Positions 10,601 through 21,341 of a stretch of DNA of 64,000 nucleotides are shown piece after piece. The first letter of the stretch is position 1. Each line of letters starts with the position of its first letter. The notes beneath the pieces were generated by a model. That model was not told the origin of the DNA and did not search any database. It saw only the letters and a list, made by a program, of their open reading frames with translations. The translations under genes were made by a program, and so were the position numbers. Source of the DNA: Hippophae tibetana (taxonomy: Eukaryota > Streptophyta > Magnoliopsida > Rosales > Elaeagnaceae); assembly GCA_037013495.1 (NCBI GenBank), contig CM072811.1:49629952-49693951 (forward strand), in the 5' to 3' direction.

Positions 10601-13600
10601 ATAAGATTTCTGGATTTGGACCTCATGTCCTTTGATCTACCTCGGTAGTCTGTTCTGTTACGTCCATTCCCTTTGGTTGAATTTCTTCCTCTTGACTCTG
10701 TATCTAAAACTGAAGAAGTTGACGATTCACCTAACTCTCTACGTCGAATCTCTTCACTGAGAACCAAATCACGAACATCGTCAAATTTCAACTTATTGCT
10801 TCCTGACGAGTTACTCACAGCCGTGACAATAGCATTCCAACTTTTTGGTAGAGAAGACAAAAGTATCAATGCTCGTACTTCTTCATTGAATTCAATTTCC
10901 AATGAACTCAACTAGGTTGTGACTGTGTTGAGTTCATTGAGATGTTGAGCTACCAATGCGCCTTCCGTCATCCGCAAATTGAACAAACTCCTCATCAAGT
11001 GCACTTTGTTTGACGCTAATGGCTTCTCATACATATTGGAGAAAGCTATCATAAGACCCGCTGTGGTCTTTTCCTTTGCTATGTTGAAAGCAACATTACG
11101 GGATAACATCAATCGAATAACTCCGAGGGCTTGTCTGTCTAGAAGATTCCAATCTTCTTCCTTAATAGCCTCTGGCTTCTTCCCTGAAAGAGGTTGATAC
11201 AGATAATCCTCTATCTGCATTTTCCAAAATCCGAAATCTGTGTCATCGAATTTCTTAAGTTTCACCTTTCCTTCATCTACGGTCATTGCTCTCACTAAAA
11301 TCTGACTTTCTCCTGATCGTTTCTGACTATTTCTTGTAGAAAATTAACAAGAATCACTACCAATAGCTCTGATACCAGTTGTTGGGAAATTACGCAAATT
11401 CTCGATAAGTCAGATTTATGAGAAAACAAAAATAAAAATAACACACAAATTTGATAACGGAGTTCGGCTAATCTTGCTTACGTCTCCGGACCTACTGTAG
11501 ATCTTTTTACTGAAAGAGGAGAAATTACACAAGGTGTTTACAACACTCACAACTCACAACCCAATTACACTCAAGAAAATTACTCTCAATTTTCTCTCAC
11601 AAAAGTTTTTCTCTCAATTGGAATGAACACTTTGGATGATCAATTCATTACAATTACACATCTATTTATAGGAAAATTCACTCATTGAATTTCTCTTTAA
11701 ATTAATGATTCCTTATATTGTTCCATGTTTTGCTCCATATTTTACTCCTTGTTTTGCTCATTGTTTTACGCTTTAATTTGCTCTTTAAATTAAGGAATTT
11801 TATAGCAATCTCCAACAGAAAGGGAGGTGATCTGTGATTGTGACTGATCGTTTGAGCCCATCAGAACATTTAAACACGCAAGTATCGCGTTTGGAATTTT
11901 TTTTACTTAATGCTTATGATCTTGTGCTGCAACCATAACATAATGCAATATCAAGAGTTAAGCATTAAAAAAACAGTGATTACATGGATGAAGAGGAACT
12001 ATTGTTGGGTAGAACCAAAATTCTGGAGGCATAGGGTTGCTTCCTTTCCAGTCATAGACTCCAAGTAACTAGAACAGAGAACAAATTAACCACATGATCA
12101 GCAATTGGATGCAATCAACTTATATATAGCTTTTTTAAGAGTAAGTTTCTAATTTATAGTGCATACCGCCATCCAAGTCTTTCCCCATGATCCAGAGTAA
12201 TAGGCACCACCACGATCTAGAATCCATTTTCGAGCACGAGCACAAGCATTGTCAAGGCCACCATCGGGTCCTTGGCCGAGTATCCGCATCGCTAGGTAAT
12301 TAAGAATTGTGCACATCATCATGCTTGGACCTTCAATATGCAAACCCCATCCACCATCTTCATTCTGCAATACAATGAAATGATGGATCATTTCTTTAAA
12401 AGCTCAATGGTCACACAAGCATTTAATCAAACAGTTGGAACACAATGTTTTATACTAAAGGCAAATAATTGTTTTTTTATCAATTATATTACAAACATTA
12501 GATTTTATAAATGATTACCTGATGACAATACATGAACCACAACATTTCTCTAATATGATGCTCATTGAATACGGTATGAAGAGTCCCAGTTATGTACATA
12601 CAGAGTACCTGATTTTTACAAAAGCAGAAAGAACTTTATTAAAAAGTAAATATTATAATTCCAATAAATTAAGTATAATACTGGATATTTATAAGAGTAG
12701 TAAAGAGCTAACTAACCAAGGGAGGAGTGTAGAACAAAGGGCCAGCATTTTCAGCGGGCCAATGGCCATGTGGTGATTGCAAGACTGACCAAAAATTCAC
12801 TGCTCTTTTGAATGTTGCAGTAACAGCTTCATATGTAATTTCATCACCATCTTCAACTTTAAATTGGGGTGTTGTTTGTTTGAAATTTTTCTCTCTTAGC
12901 ATCTGCACATAATTACAAAAAAAATTGCAAGGTAAAAACCAAGATAATTTTAATTGAAAAGGAAAAATGTTGGTCATGACAAATTTTAGTATTTATGTAG
13001 CTTTTGAAAATAAAAGTTGAATAAAATATGTTGAATGTATGACAACATATATCTTAAGAGTGAATTCTAACCATTTAGATATCTTAATATATGTACCACT
13101 AATATATATTAAATATGTAGATAAAAAGTTACCAATTTTATACAATAATATCCATTAGTTTAATCGCTTTTGTTCATATATTTATCGCGTATTGGTGACA
13201 TATATAATGAAATATTTAAAATAAGACAACTGAATTGCACTCATATTTTAAAGAATTTATAGTTTAGTAAATTAATTGTTAAAATTAACACTAAGGTGAC
13301 GTTTACAGAATGAAATGAGAATGTAAAGGAAAACAGTTTTGTTTAGTTTAACTATTTGAATCAAAGAAGAAATCAGTATCACAATGTTTGGTTTACAACT
13401 GGAATGGAATGAAAAACATTGTATATTATCTTAATATTCCTATATTCAGTCAAGTTTAAATAATATCATTTAATTATTATTTTTTCGTTACATAAAATAT
13501 ATTATTAAAATCATTATTTTTCTAAATAATTATTACTTAAAAGAAAATATATTATTAAAATTATTATTTTTCTAAATAGAGTTTAGGGTTTTAAGATTTG

Positions 13601-15624
13601 GGATTTTGGGTTTAGGGTTTTAGGAATTTGGGTTTTGAGATTTGGGATTTTAGATTTTGGGTTATATTTGTGGGTTAAGGTTTAAGGTTAAAATTACTTT
13701 TTTTCTAAATAATGTTTTGGGTTCTAGGATTTAGGATTTAGAGATTTAGGGTTTAGGGTTTTAGGATTTAAGGTTTTGGGTTTTGGGTTTTGGGTTTTAG
13801 AATTTAGGGTTTTGGGATTTGGGTTTAGGGTTATATTTGAGATTAGGGTAAAATTAAAAAAAAATTGAGATAGGAATGGAATCATGATTCCTAAAGGGAG
13901 AGAAGGAATCAATTACTTTCCTTTAGAAATCGATTTCATTCATGACTCATTTTTCAACCCAACCATACACCCAAATGGAATGAATCAATTCTATTTTTTT
14001 TTTCATTCTCTCAAACCAAACACAGTATAAATAACACAATTTTATACTCATGTTCGTAATATTTGATAGGTAATAATACATAACATAACTTTTAAGATCT
14101 CTGATTTTTCCTATTTAAATAGAGTAGGTATTCCAAAACATTTTCTTATTTTTGTCATAAAATAAAATTTAGTAAATACATCGCCCTAACAACCTATATC
14201 ACTTTTGTATACAAGACCTCAAATAGCTCGAATATGAGACCTAGATTAGGTATCTAAATGCATCCCACAACGACCTCTAAAACATGAACTCGTGATTCAA
14301 TGCAAGTGGCACCTGATCAGTTATAAACGTCAAGATTGGACAGCCTGTTGGTAGCCCCCCAAATAGCTCTATGTCCCAATAAGAGATATACTATGCGACT
14401 TGAGGAAAACGATCTGATTCTGTGTATAACTATTATATGTATGTATTTTAATAGCTCAAAACATAACATTTAAAGACATAATCTCAACACTTGTCTTTTA
14501 GATACTATATATACCTCCTTGGTGTGGTGTGATAAATATAGGATCTTATCATTATTTATATTTCTCTTTACAAATCCTATAACATTATAATCTTTACAAA
14601 CAAATATGAATGATAATAAAAAAATTATAAATATTTTGTATTTAATTTTGATGGTTAATATGAAATAAAATTAAAAATATTAAATCAATAATAAAATAAT
14701 TCATTTTTTTAGTCAATCGATTAAAGCACAATAGTCTGTTTTTTACATATTTATAATATAATTTAATATTTTTTATTTTAAAAATAAAAAAATTCTAGTT
14801 CTTCGTCATTTATAATTATAACATTATTTTAATTTTTCAAACAAATTTAATAATAATATTTTTTTTGTGCCAACTAAATATCACTTAAATGTTAATTAGT
14901 GATGGTCTTTCCATCCTTTGTAAATTGTAGTAGCCTAGGTTCGTAAGAAAAGAAAAATCAGTATTATACTCCATCTTTCAGTTCTCACATAATACTTTAG
15001 ACATTTCTTAAGTGAGAAATGTAATACGTATAACAAAAGTACTGAAAATTATTTTTACTTAAGTTGATAACTTAGATATTAATTTTTATATCACATATTT
15101 AATTATGTTATAATTATTTATACATTATTTTTATATTTGTCAAGTTAGTGGAATTAAATATTCGTATCTATTTATTTATTTATAAATCTAATCAAATGAT
15201 ACTATTAAACATCTCAGATAAATTTATTTTCTAACGTTTACATAAATCATAATTCACAAACTGTTATTTTAATGTCAAACTATATATCCATAACTCTGTG
15301 TTGAATTTAAGTAGCAATAAGGAAAGATCAAATATATTTAACTATTTTTAATGAGATCAAATATAATTATTTAAAAATAATAAAATAATAGATAGTAATT
15401 AGGCTCAATTTATCATATTATACCTGAAAGCGCCAAATGAGATCACTACAGGCCTTAACCTTGTGACGATTTCTGTAGAAATTAAAACGAGCTTCTTCAA
15501 CCTGAGCTCTATCTTTTGGAGTACCAGCCTCTGAATCCCATTCAAATATTTGTCTTCCAACAAAATTGTTGGTGCTATACAAGTTTGGATCTTCTGCTCC
15601 ACTTCCATACTTTATTTTCCACAT
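4608..15624 (-). CDS. Oxidosqualene cyclase (triterpene synthase), 18 exons
   Basis: Cyclises 2,3-oxidosqualene to a triterpene skeleton on ER membranes. Exons in gene order: 15624-15424, 12902-12717, 12608-12519, 12364-12167, 12068-11984, 7816-7650, 7486-7298, 7199-7086, 6929-6810, 6710-6591, 6491-6393, 6284-6228, 6124-6078, 5985-5842, 5736-5559, 5414-5331, 5215-5132, 4730-4608. The sum is 2286 bases, or 761 residues plus stop, the usual family length, with no frameshift. Visible motifs: N-terminus [32 protein letters not shown] repeats ([24 protein letters not shown]), and the catalytic-acid motif as DCTAD (483-487, normally DCTAE). The product-influencing block is MFCYSR (256-261), where beta-amyrin synthases have MWCYCR and many lupeol synthases MLCYCR. 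The tail is PLRALGEYR instead of the usual PLWALAEYR. It resembles the beta-amyrin/lupeol-type clade, but the product cannot be named. Intron 5 holds a copia element. All splice sites follow GT..AG. Confidence 0.93.
8330..8794 (-). repeat. 3' LTR of the intronic copia element
   Basis: It begins TGTTTTGAGAAATTACG and ends near tagcaatctccaa, aligning along its length with the LTR at 11380-11817. The terminal bases are mutated relative to the other copy. On the minus strand CTATAAATAGATG (near 8620) would be its TATA box. Confidence 0.85.
8866..11295 (-). pseudogene. Copia gag-pol, internally deleted
   Basis: Read on the minus strand: gag starting [20 protein letters not shown] (11295) with a zinc-knuckle start CWNCGRTG (near 10560); protease [15 protein letters not shown] (near 10420); the pre-integrase block [14 protein letters not shown] (near 10040); integrase ([11 protein letters not shown], then [20 protein letters not shown] near 9550); and the integrase tail to ASKWELAMK. 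The frame then passes straight into [12 protein letters not shown] and a stop at 8866. LKLCSTSV is the copia polyprotein C-terminus, so almost all of the reverse transcriptase and RNase H has been deleted. Several shifts also break gag and integrase (near 10910, 10530, 9760 and 9440). It is non-autonomous and Tnt1/Tork-like by residue pattern; the lineage call is tentative. Confidence 0.85.
11366..11377 (-). other. Primer-binding site of the copia element (tRNA-Met type)
   Basis: TGGTATCAGAGC on the minus strand, two bases inside the 5' LTR end, is the common copia primer-binding site complementary to the initiator methionine tRNA. Confidence 0.85.
11380..11817 (-). repeat. 5' LTR of the intronic copia element
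   Basis: It begins TGTTGGGAAATTACG and ends CAATCTCCAACA, a perfect TGTTGG/CCAACA inverted terminus. It contains the minus-strand TATA box CTATAAATAGATG near 11660 and is followed by the target duplication gaaag. Confidence 0.88.
13290..14035. repeat. Possible MITE with telomere-like repeats in cyclase intron 1
   Basis: Degenerate TTTAGGG-type repeats (tttagggtttt, gggttttagg) fill 13575-13850 of intron 1. They sit between sequences resembling inverted ends: gtttacagaatgaaatgag on the left and cattctctcaaaccaaacac on the right, with an internal tgtttggttt. This arrangement suggests a small DNA transposon that carries telomere-like repeats, but the terminal repeats are imperfect and no target duplication was identified. 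The surrounding intron (12903-15423) otherwise shows only AT-rich sequence. Confidence 0.35.
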
Positions 15625-16017
15625 CTTTTTTTTTTTCCTTAATAATTAATTTCAATACTTATTAATGCTTCTATATATATATATATTAGCAGAAACACTA
15701 GTACTTGTTCTTCTCCTGCAAGCAATTATTACATAATTAATATTATTAACATAGTTAGCTTAATATTAAATAGCTCATCATAATACCAATAATACGTAAA
15801 TTAATTAAATTTACTTAAAAAAATTAACTAAAGAAGAGGGAAAAAAAGAAACCTTATTTATTTGCTGATTAATTAGTTATTAACAAAATTCTATATTGAG
15901 AAGCGTACTATTTAAGAAATATATGGTATACGAATTTTCAAATTGTCAATATATAATTAAGTGGAAAGAAGTAATAATAAATCCATTAATCAATATCTAT
16001 GGCTTTCAGAGGCTTAC

Positions 16018-16098
16018 CCAATATGAAACCAAAGGAGACCGATCGAAGAGAACCCCCCCTTCTTGTTAGTTATAACTGCTAATTGGTCTTATTTATAG
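16018..16098 (-). promoter_or_regulatory. Cyclase core promoter and 5'UTR exon
   Basis: On the minus strand CTATAAATA occupies 16098-16090. A transcript starting about 30 bases later would include a 5'UTR exon ending at 16018 with the donor gtaagcc. A matching acceptor, gcttgcag, lies just before gagaagaacaag near 15718, giving a leader intron of about 300 bases before the ATG at 15624. The second leader exon contains a (TA)n run at 15673-15686. This is inferred from signals only. Confidence 0.55.
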
Positions 16099-16099
16099 T

Positions 16100-17150
16100 T
16101 ACGTTTGGTTTATTTTATTATTGAGCATATGATATGTGGTAAGCAATTTATATAGAAGAGAGTTTGAGGATTAATATTTTTCTATTTATTATTAATTTTT
16201 GAAAAAAAAATTACAATTTATAATTATAAAAATAATATTTTTTATATCTTATTCATATACTTTTACTATTAAAAAAATTCAAATCATGTCACGCTATTTA
16301 AATTAAAATACGTTCATTATTAAACATTTAGTACTTAATGTGTTTAATTGTATTATATTTAATGTTATTAGTTGTTATTTGGTTACAATAATTTTTGAGA
16401 TATTATTTTTTTTACTACTGGAAATGTGCTACCTGAGATTAATAATTCAAACCCAATTCTGGGACAGTTAGTAAATATAATTGAAGGATTATTCATTTAT
16501 ATGTATGAATATGACATATTTTTTATATAAAAATATTTTAAAAATTTGGTATAAAATATAGATATAATAAAAATATAAAAGTATACAAATACAAGTATAA
16601 TTTGTTTAATTTTAAAAAATACATTATTAAAATACGGTAATAAGATATATATATATTCAATAAAAATATTAAGATATTATTTAATTTTTCGTAATAATAT
16701 AAAATATCAATAATAAATTTAATATAAATATAACAAAATCAAAGATAAGTAAATTGTTCGTACTAAACATATTTCTTGTCTAATGGTCTAATGGTTTGAT
16801 TAGTAAGACTTATTTAGTTTATTTTAAGTTAAAAGTTTCAATTATATTAATTACTATAATTTGATATTAAAAATTCATATTTAATTTTATTATTTTTAAT
16901 ATAATTACTATAATGTCTATAAAATCAATTATATTAAAAAAATTATTTATTTTTATGATCGAGTGAATGTTCGATCTATCGAGAAATTGAATGGATCGAT
17001 CGAGCAGCCAATTTTTACTTTTTTTAAAACATATTTCTAATATGATTTGGATTGACTTTCTACTATATTGTTCTTATTTCTTAAACGTAATTTAACTAAT
17101 TTTATGGACAATATGTTAATTATACTTTAACTTAATATGCTTCAAAATAT
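16100..17150. other. Intergenic, AT-rich; nothing recognised
   Basis: Upstream of the cyclase promoter. There is no open frame of note, no recognisable repeat boundary and no RNA gene seen. Confidence 0.5.
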
Positions 17151-17800
17151 TATATAAATACAAAACAAAACATATTTTTAGAAACAATCATATAAGAGCT
17201 TAATTGTGTTTATTTTTCTCATATTTTATTCTCTCTTGTTTTGTTAAAAGTTTTCAAGTAGATTTTTTTATTAAATTAATTTATCAAACATTTGTGGTTG
17301 TATTTGTTAGATTAATAAGCGTACATTAATAATTATGTTATTGTGTTTTTAATTGATTGTTTTAGAGTTTTTAGTTATTTTCAATTTATTTGATATATCA
17401 TTTAAATTAATTAGTTAGGATTTTTCATTATTGAATCTGTTATAGAATACACATTTGCACTTATATTTATGTATTAACTTAGGTGCTGGTTCGATTAACT
17501 CATGAGACTCAAGTTTATTGGAACATTGGTCTAAATCTGAACGCATATCTTGTAAATATTATGGTCAAAGCAACGGTTTGTAAGTATGTTACTTAAGGGT
17601 ATTACTTGAATATGTAGTTTGAGTCTTATCCTTGTAATTGAATACTTTTTTTTATAGTAAATAATTAAGTGATACAATGAATTAATGGTTTTTCTTGTAA
17701 ATCATTTGTATAACTTAGATTCTTTCCACCTAAAAATCTCGTGTGTTAATCTTTTTATTTTTAACATTATTTTACGCACACGCGATTAGTTATTTGATTG
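17150..17800 (+). repeat. Diverged LTR-like repeat, copy 1
   Basis: It shares phrases in the same order with 20030-20700: ttctctcttg; atcaaacatttg and tggttgtatttg; gattaataagc; ttcattattgaatctgtt and tagaatacac; gtttattggaac; tttccacctaaaaatctc; and cgtgtgttaat. The ending before acgcacac looks like an LTR end. It is strongly diverged from copy 2, and no target duplication was found. Confidence 0.5.
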
Positions 17801-19118
17801 TTTATGAAATTTTAATTTATCATATTTTTACTAATTAGATATTTAGATCTATAATTAAACTAAATTTCACAATATGTTATATCAAACGATATACATTTTG
17901 AATTAATATTAAAAATAATATCTACATTTATTAAAATTATAAACATTTTCGCTCATTAGTTAAAAATTTGAAATTAAACATGCTATAATTTTTATTAACT
18001 TTTACTCTTTCATATTTTCAATAAATATATTTAAATTCATATATTTAATAACAATTCTAATAATAAAAACATGTTAAAAACTAATAAAGTCGTGCTCAAA
18101 ATCTTATCAATAGAACAAATACAGAGAAATACAAGATATATCATTCACATTGTACGTTCACCTCTGGTCCACATAATTTATTTTACTTTATAATTTTTAT
18201 TTGGTTGGTTATGAGAAAGACTTTTGCGATGTACATTGAATTATTGGTTATTCCCACATCGACCTAACAAGAATAGTGTAACATGTAATTAATATCGAGA
18301 TGAACTATGCTTTTCAATTTTTGTCCATACCTCTTATAAAGAGAAAAACTAATACATAGGGGGAAAAATTCCAAGTTTCACATACTGCGTAGAGTTATGT
18401 TAGTCTAATTTTGATTTTGATTTTAATAATCAAAATATTTAAAATCACTTTTGTTATAAAAGATTTTTATAAGAAGATATTTGTATCAATTAATCTATTA
18501 TATTATAAAAAGTGTTATTTAATACATTATATTTTAAAAATCAAATAATAATAAATTTTATTATTCACTCGATATTTTAATAATTTTATATAAAAATTTA
18601 ACTATTATTTAATATTCACTGCTACAATAATGTTGTTAATTCCTTAGTTTTTAACTAGTAAAAAATAATCTTTTTTATCGGTTTTAAAAATAGGCATATT
18701 AGTTAGTAGTGACGAAAAAAATTTACCGGCAAAATTTTATATTTTTAAACCGGTTGTAAAACCGGTTATATTTTTAATATTTTGGGCCGATTTTTAAACC
18801 GACATAATATTTTATTTTCTTCATATGTTTAAAAATAGACTCAAAAAAATTAAAAATTGCACCGGTTTTAAAATATACACTATTTTTGTGCAAATTATAT
18901 TTGGCTAATGTTACCTAAGTTATTGGTTTAAATAAGTAGTGGTCTATTCAATTGACAAAATAAAGTCATAAAGAAAAGTCACTGTCACCAAAATAATTCT
19001 ACTAATTGAAATAAACAAATAAATATAATTGTTAACTACATGTTTTCATCGTTGCATCAATCTCTATCAAACTATACACAGTAAATCTAAAAGTTCACAA
19101 TATTTCTATAACTCAACA

Positions 19119-19352
19119 TTAAAGTTGGTTAATACTGCACATAAAACAACATTTCTGATCCAATGCACTGGGCTTTTCATATTTGTATATATATCCAAAG
19201 AAGCTGAGTTTTCCATCAGAATTTCTGATCCAATCATTGAGTAACGGGTATGCAAAAAGGCTGAAGCCATCAGACATGTTCCATATTATAGATTCAAAGC
19301 TAACATCTACTTTTAGTTCAACTTTGGTTGGTTCAGCCACCGAATTAATAAA
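19119..19352 (-). other. Unidentified exon-like open frame
   Basis: A 70-plus-codon open frame on the minus strand encodes a balanced protein-like sequence (AEPTKVELKVDVSFESII, then DGKLSFFGYIYKYEKPS) ending in TAA at 19119. It has no ATG of its own; an acceptor-like ttttgggtag precedes it at about 19353, so it could be an internal or terminal exon fragment. Composition is less AT-skewed than the flanks. The family is not recognised. No partner exon was found nearby, and it lies between two LTR-like repeats, so it may be a captured or decayed gene piece. Confidence 0.3.
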
Positions 19353-20029
19353 CTACCCAAAACCAAATGAGACTGAGATTCAATAAAGAAATTCGAACGA
19401 GAATACATGGTTTTTAAAGGAATCAATTCAAGCTCTTAATTTTACAAATTATTACCACGTAAGAACTACGAGTGTTTGTTATTTTTGTAGATAAAATATT
19501 TATTTATAAATTTTTTTTTAGATCTATTATCAATTATGTCAAGAAAAGTCAAACAAATACTAAAATTTTAGATAATTATACTTCACATATATTTTTGATA
19601 ACTACAACACATAGCATTACATTTATACATTTAATAACACGTACTTATAAATCTGAAATTATTTTTAGTACTAAAATATGAAATAAGATATGCTAAAAGA
19701 TATTAAATAAGATATACTTTAAAATAAAATATGCTAAAAGAGAAGATACAATCTATTTTTAAAAGATATTAGATAAGATATATTCTAAATTATAGTTGAA
19801 ATCTTTAGCATAAAATCTATTTTAAAAGATATTAGATAGATAATATATATTTTAAATTATAATTGAAATATTTACCATAAAAGATAGTATAAAATCTATT
19901 TTAAATGGAAGTTATCTTAATTAATGAGAATTATTAATCTTATTTGTAATAAAAAGATATTTATCAATTACATAAAATTAAGGGTTTTAATTTTTTCTAT
20001 AAATAAAACTTATTACTTATTGTTTTAAT

Positions 20030-20700
20030 TAATCACACAAGAAAATTGTTCTAATCTTCTTAATTTCTCTCTCTTGATTTACAAATATAAGATCATAATT
20101 TTTAGGCTTTTTTATTAAGTTAATCTATCAAATATTGATGGTTATATTTGATTGATTAATAAGCATAATTATTTTATTATATTTTGATAATATATTCTTA
20201 TGGTTTCTCCTTTATTTTTGTTCTTAAATTGTTAGATCAAATAATTGTTTTTATCATATCATAGTTATTTGATTTTATTTAAGTGACATATGTTTTGAAT
20301 CATCTAGTTAGGATTATTCATTATTCAATCTGTTGTAGAATACATACGAACACTTGTGTTTTTTTTGTGCTAACTATTTTGAAGTTAATTCAGGAACGTA
20401 TCTGATTGGTTGGAAGCTTATTGGAACGTTAGTCTGGAAACCACTCACGCTAATATTAGAAATTGTGAAAACAGAGCAGTGGTTCTTAAGTAAAATACAT
20501 TGGGGCAGTATCTTAGAGAGAATATCATAAGACCGAGTTTGTACTTGAATATTTGATTTTCATATTGGAAAGTTAGGTGATCCGGTGGACCGATAGTTTT
20601 CCTCTTAGGTCATAGTTATGGCTTAAGTTGTTTCCACCTAAAAATATCGTGTGTTATTATTTTATTTCTACACTTATTTTTACACACGATTACATGTTTG
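20030..20700 (+). repeat. Diverged LTR-like repeat, copy 2
   Basis: It matches 17150-17800 block by block in the same orientation. It is preceded by short internal duplications of a ctattttaaaagatatt unit (19740-19920) and by a ctataaataaa box near 20000. The two copies could be the ends of one old element of about 3.5 kb, or two separate solo LTRs. Confidence 0.5.
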
Positions 20701-21341
20701 ACTGTTTTGTTTAAATTATTAAATTATAAATTAATAAAAATTAAAAATAAAATATTTACCTCTTCTAGGTTACTTAGTTATATAATTTATAACTTTAGGA
20801 TCAAATAAGAAATCTCAAAACTTTGAGAAACTGCTCAGTTAAATTAGTATCATCATAAAATAGCGAAGAATTCTTTTCAATTTGCTCACATAGGTCAACT
20901 TTTTTCTATAAAATTATCAATTGAGCTACTTTCCATACATGTATTCACACGACAAACATTTGGTCATTTTGGTTATGAAGGCTAGCATCAGAAGCCCACT
21001 TAGCATCCAACAACAAATATTAATACAATTTAAACAAATACGTTTAATCCACCACTTCATATGATGCCATATACAAACCTATTAGGCAGACACCCACAAA
21101 AATCACCTTAAAAATACAACACTATTTGACTATTTGTTTCCACTAGCTATATAAAATTACAGATAGACAGCAACTCACCTCAAACACATAGCCGACTTTC
21201 CGCAAGTTCTTTACCAAGTAACTAACATCAATGATTGTGGATCTTTTTTCATGATTCCTAATATCTGATAGAAATCATGACAACAACACATATTCAGCAT
21301 GCAAAATAAATTCCTTTATTTAATTTACAAAGCATAGTAAT

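Larger units (their letters stand above)
8330..11817 (-). mobile_element. Copia retrotransposon in intron 5 of the cyclase gene
   Basis: This 3.5-kb element has two LTRs (8330-8794 and 11380-11817) in direct repeat and an exact 5-bp target duplication, gaaag, at 8325-8329 and 11818-11822. In element orientation (minus strand) a primer-binding site TGGTATCAGAGC (complement at 11366-11377), typical of initiator-tRNA-Met priming, follows the 5' LTR, and a purine-rich tract precedes the 3' LTR. It reads gag, protease, integrase, then a truncated end. It lies in the same orientation as the host gene and within an intron, so the cyclase reading frame is not affected. LTR copies differ at a handful of sites per 100 bases, so the insertion is not very recent. 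Confidence 0.92.
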
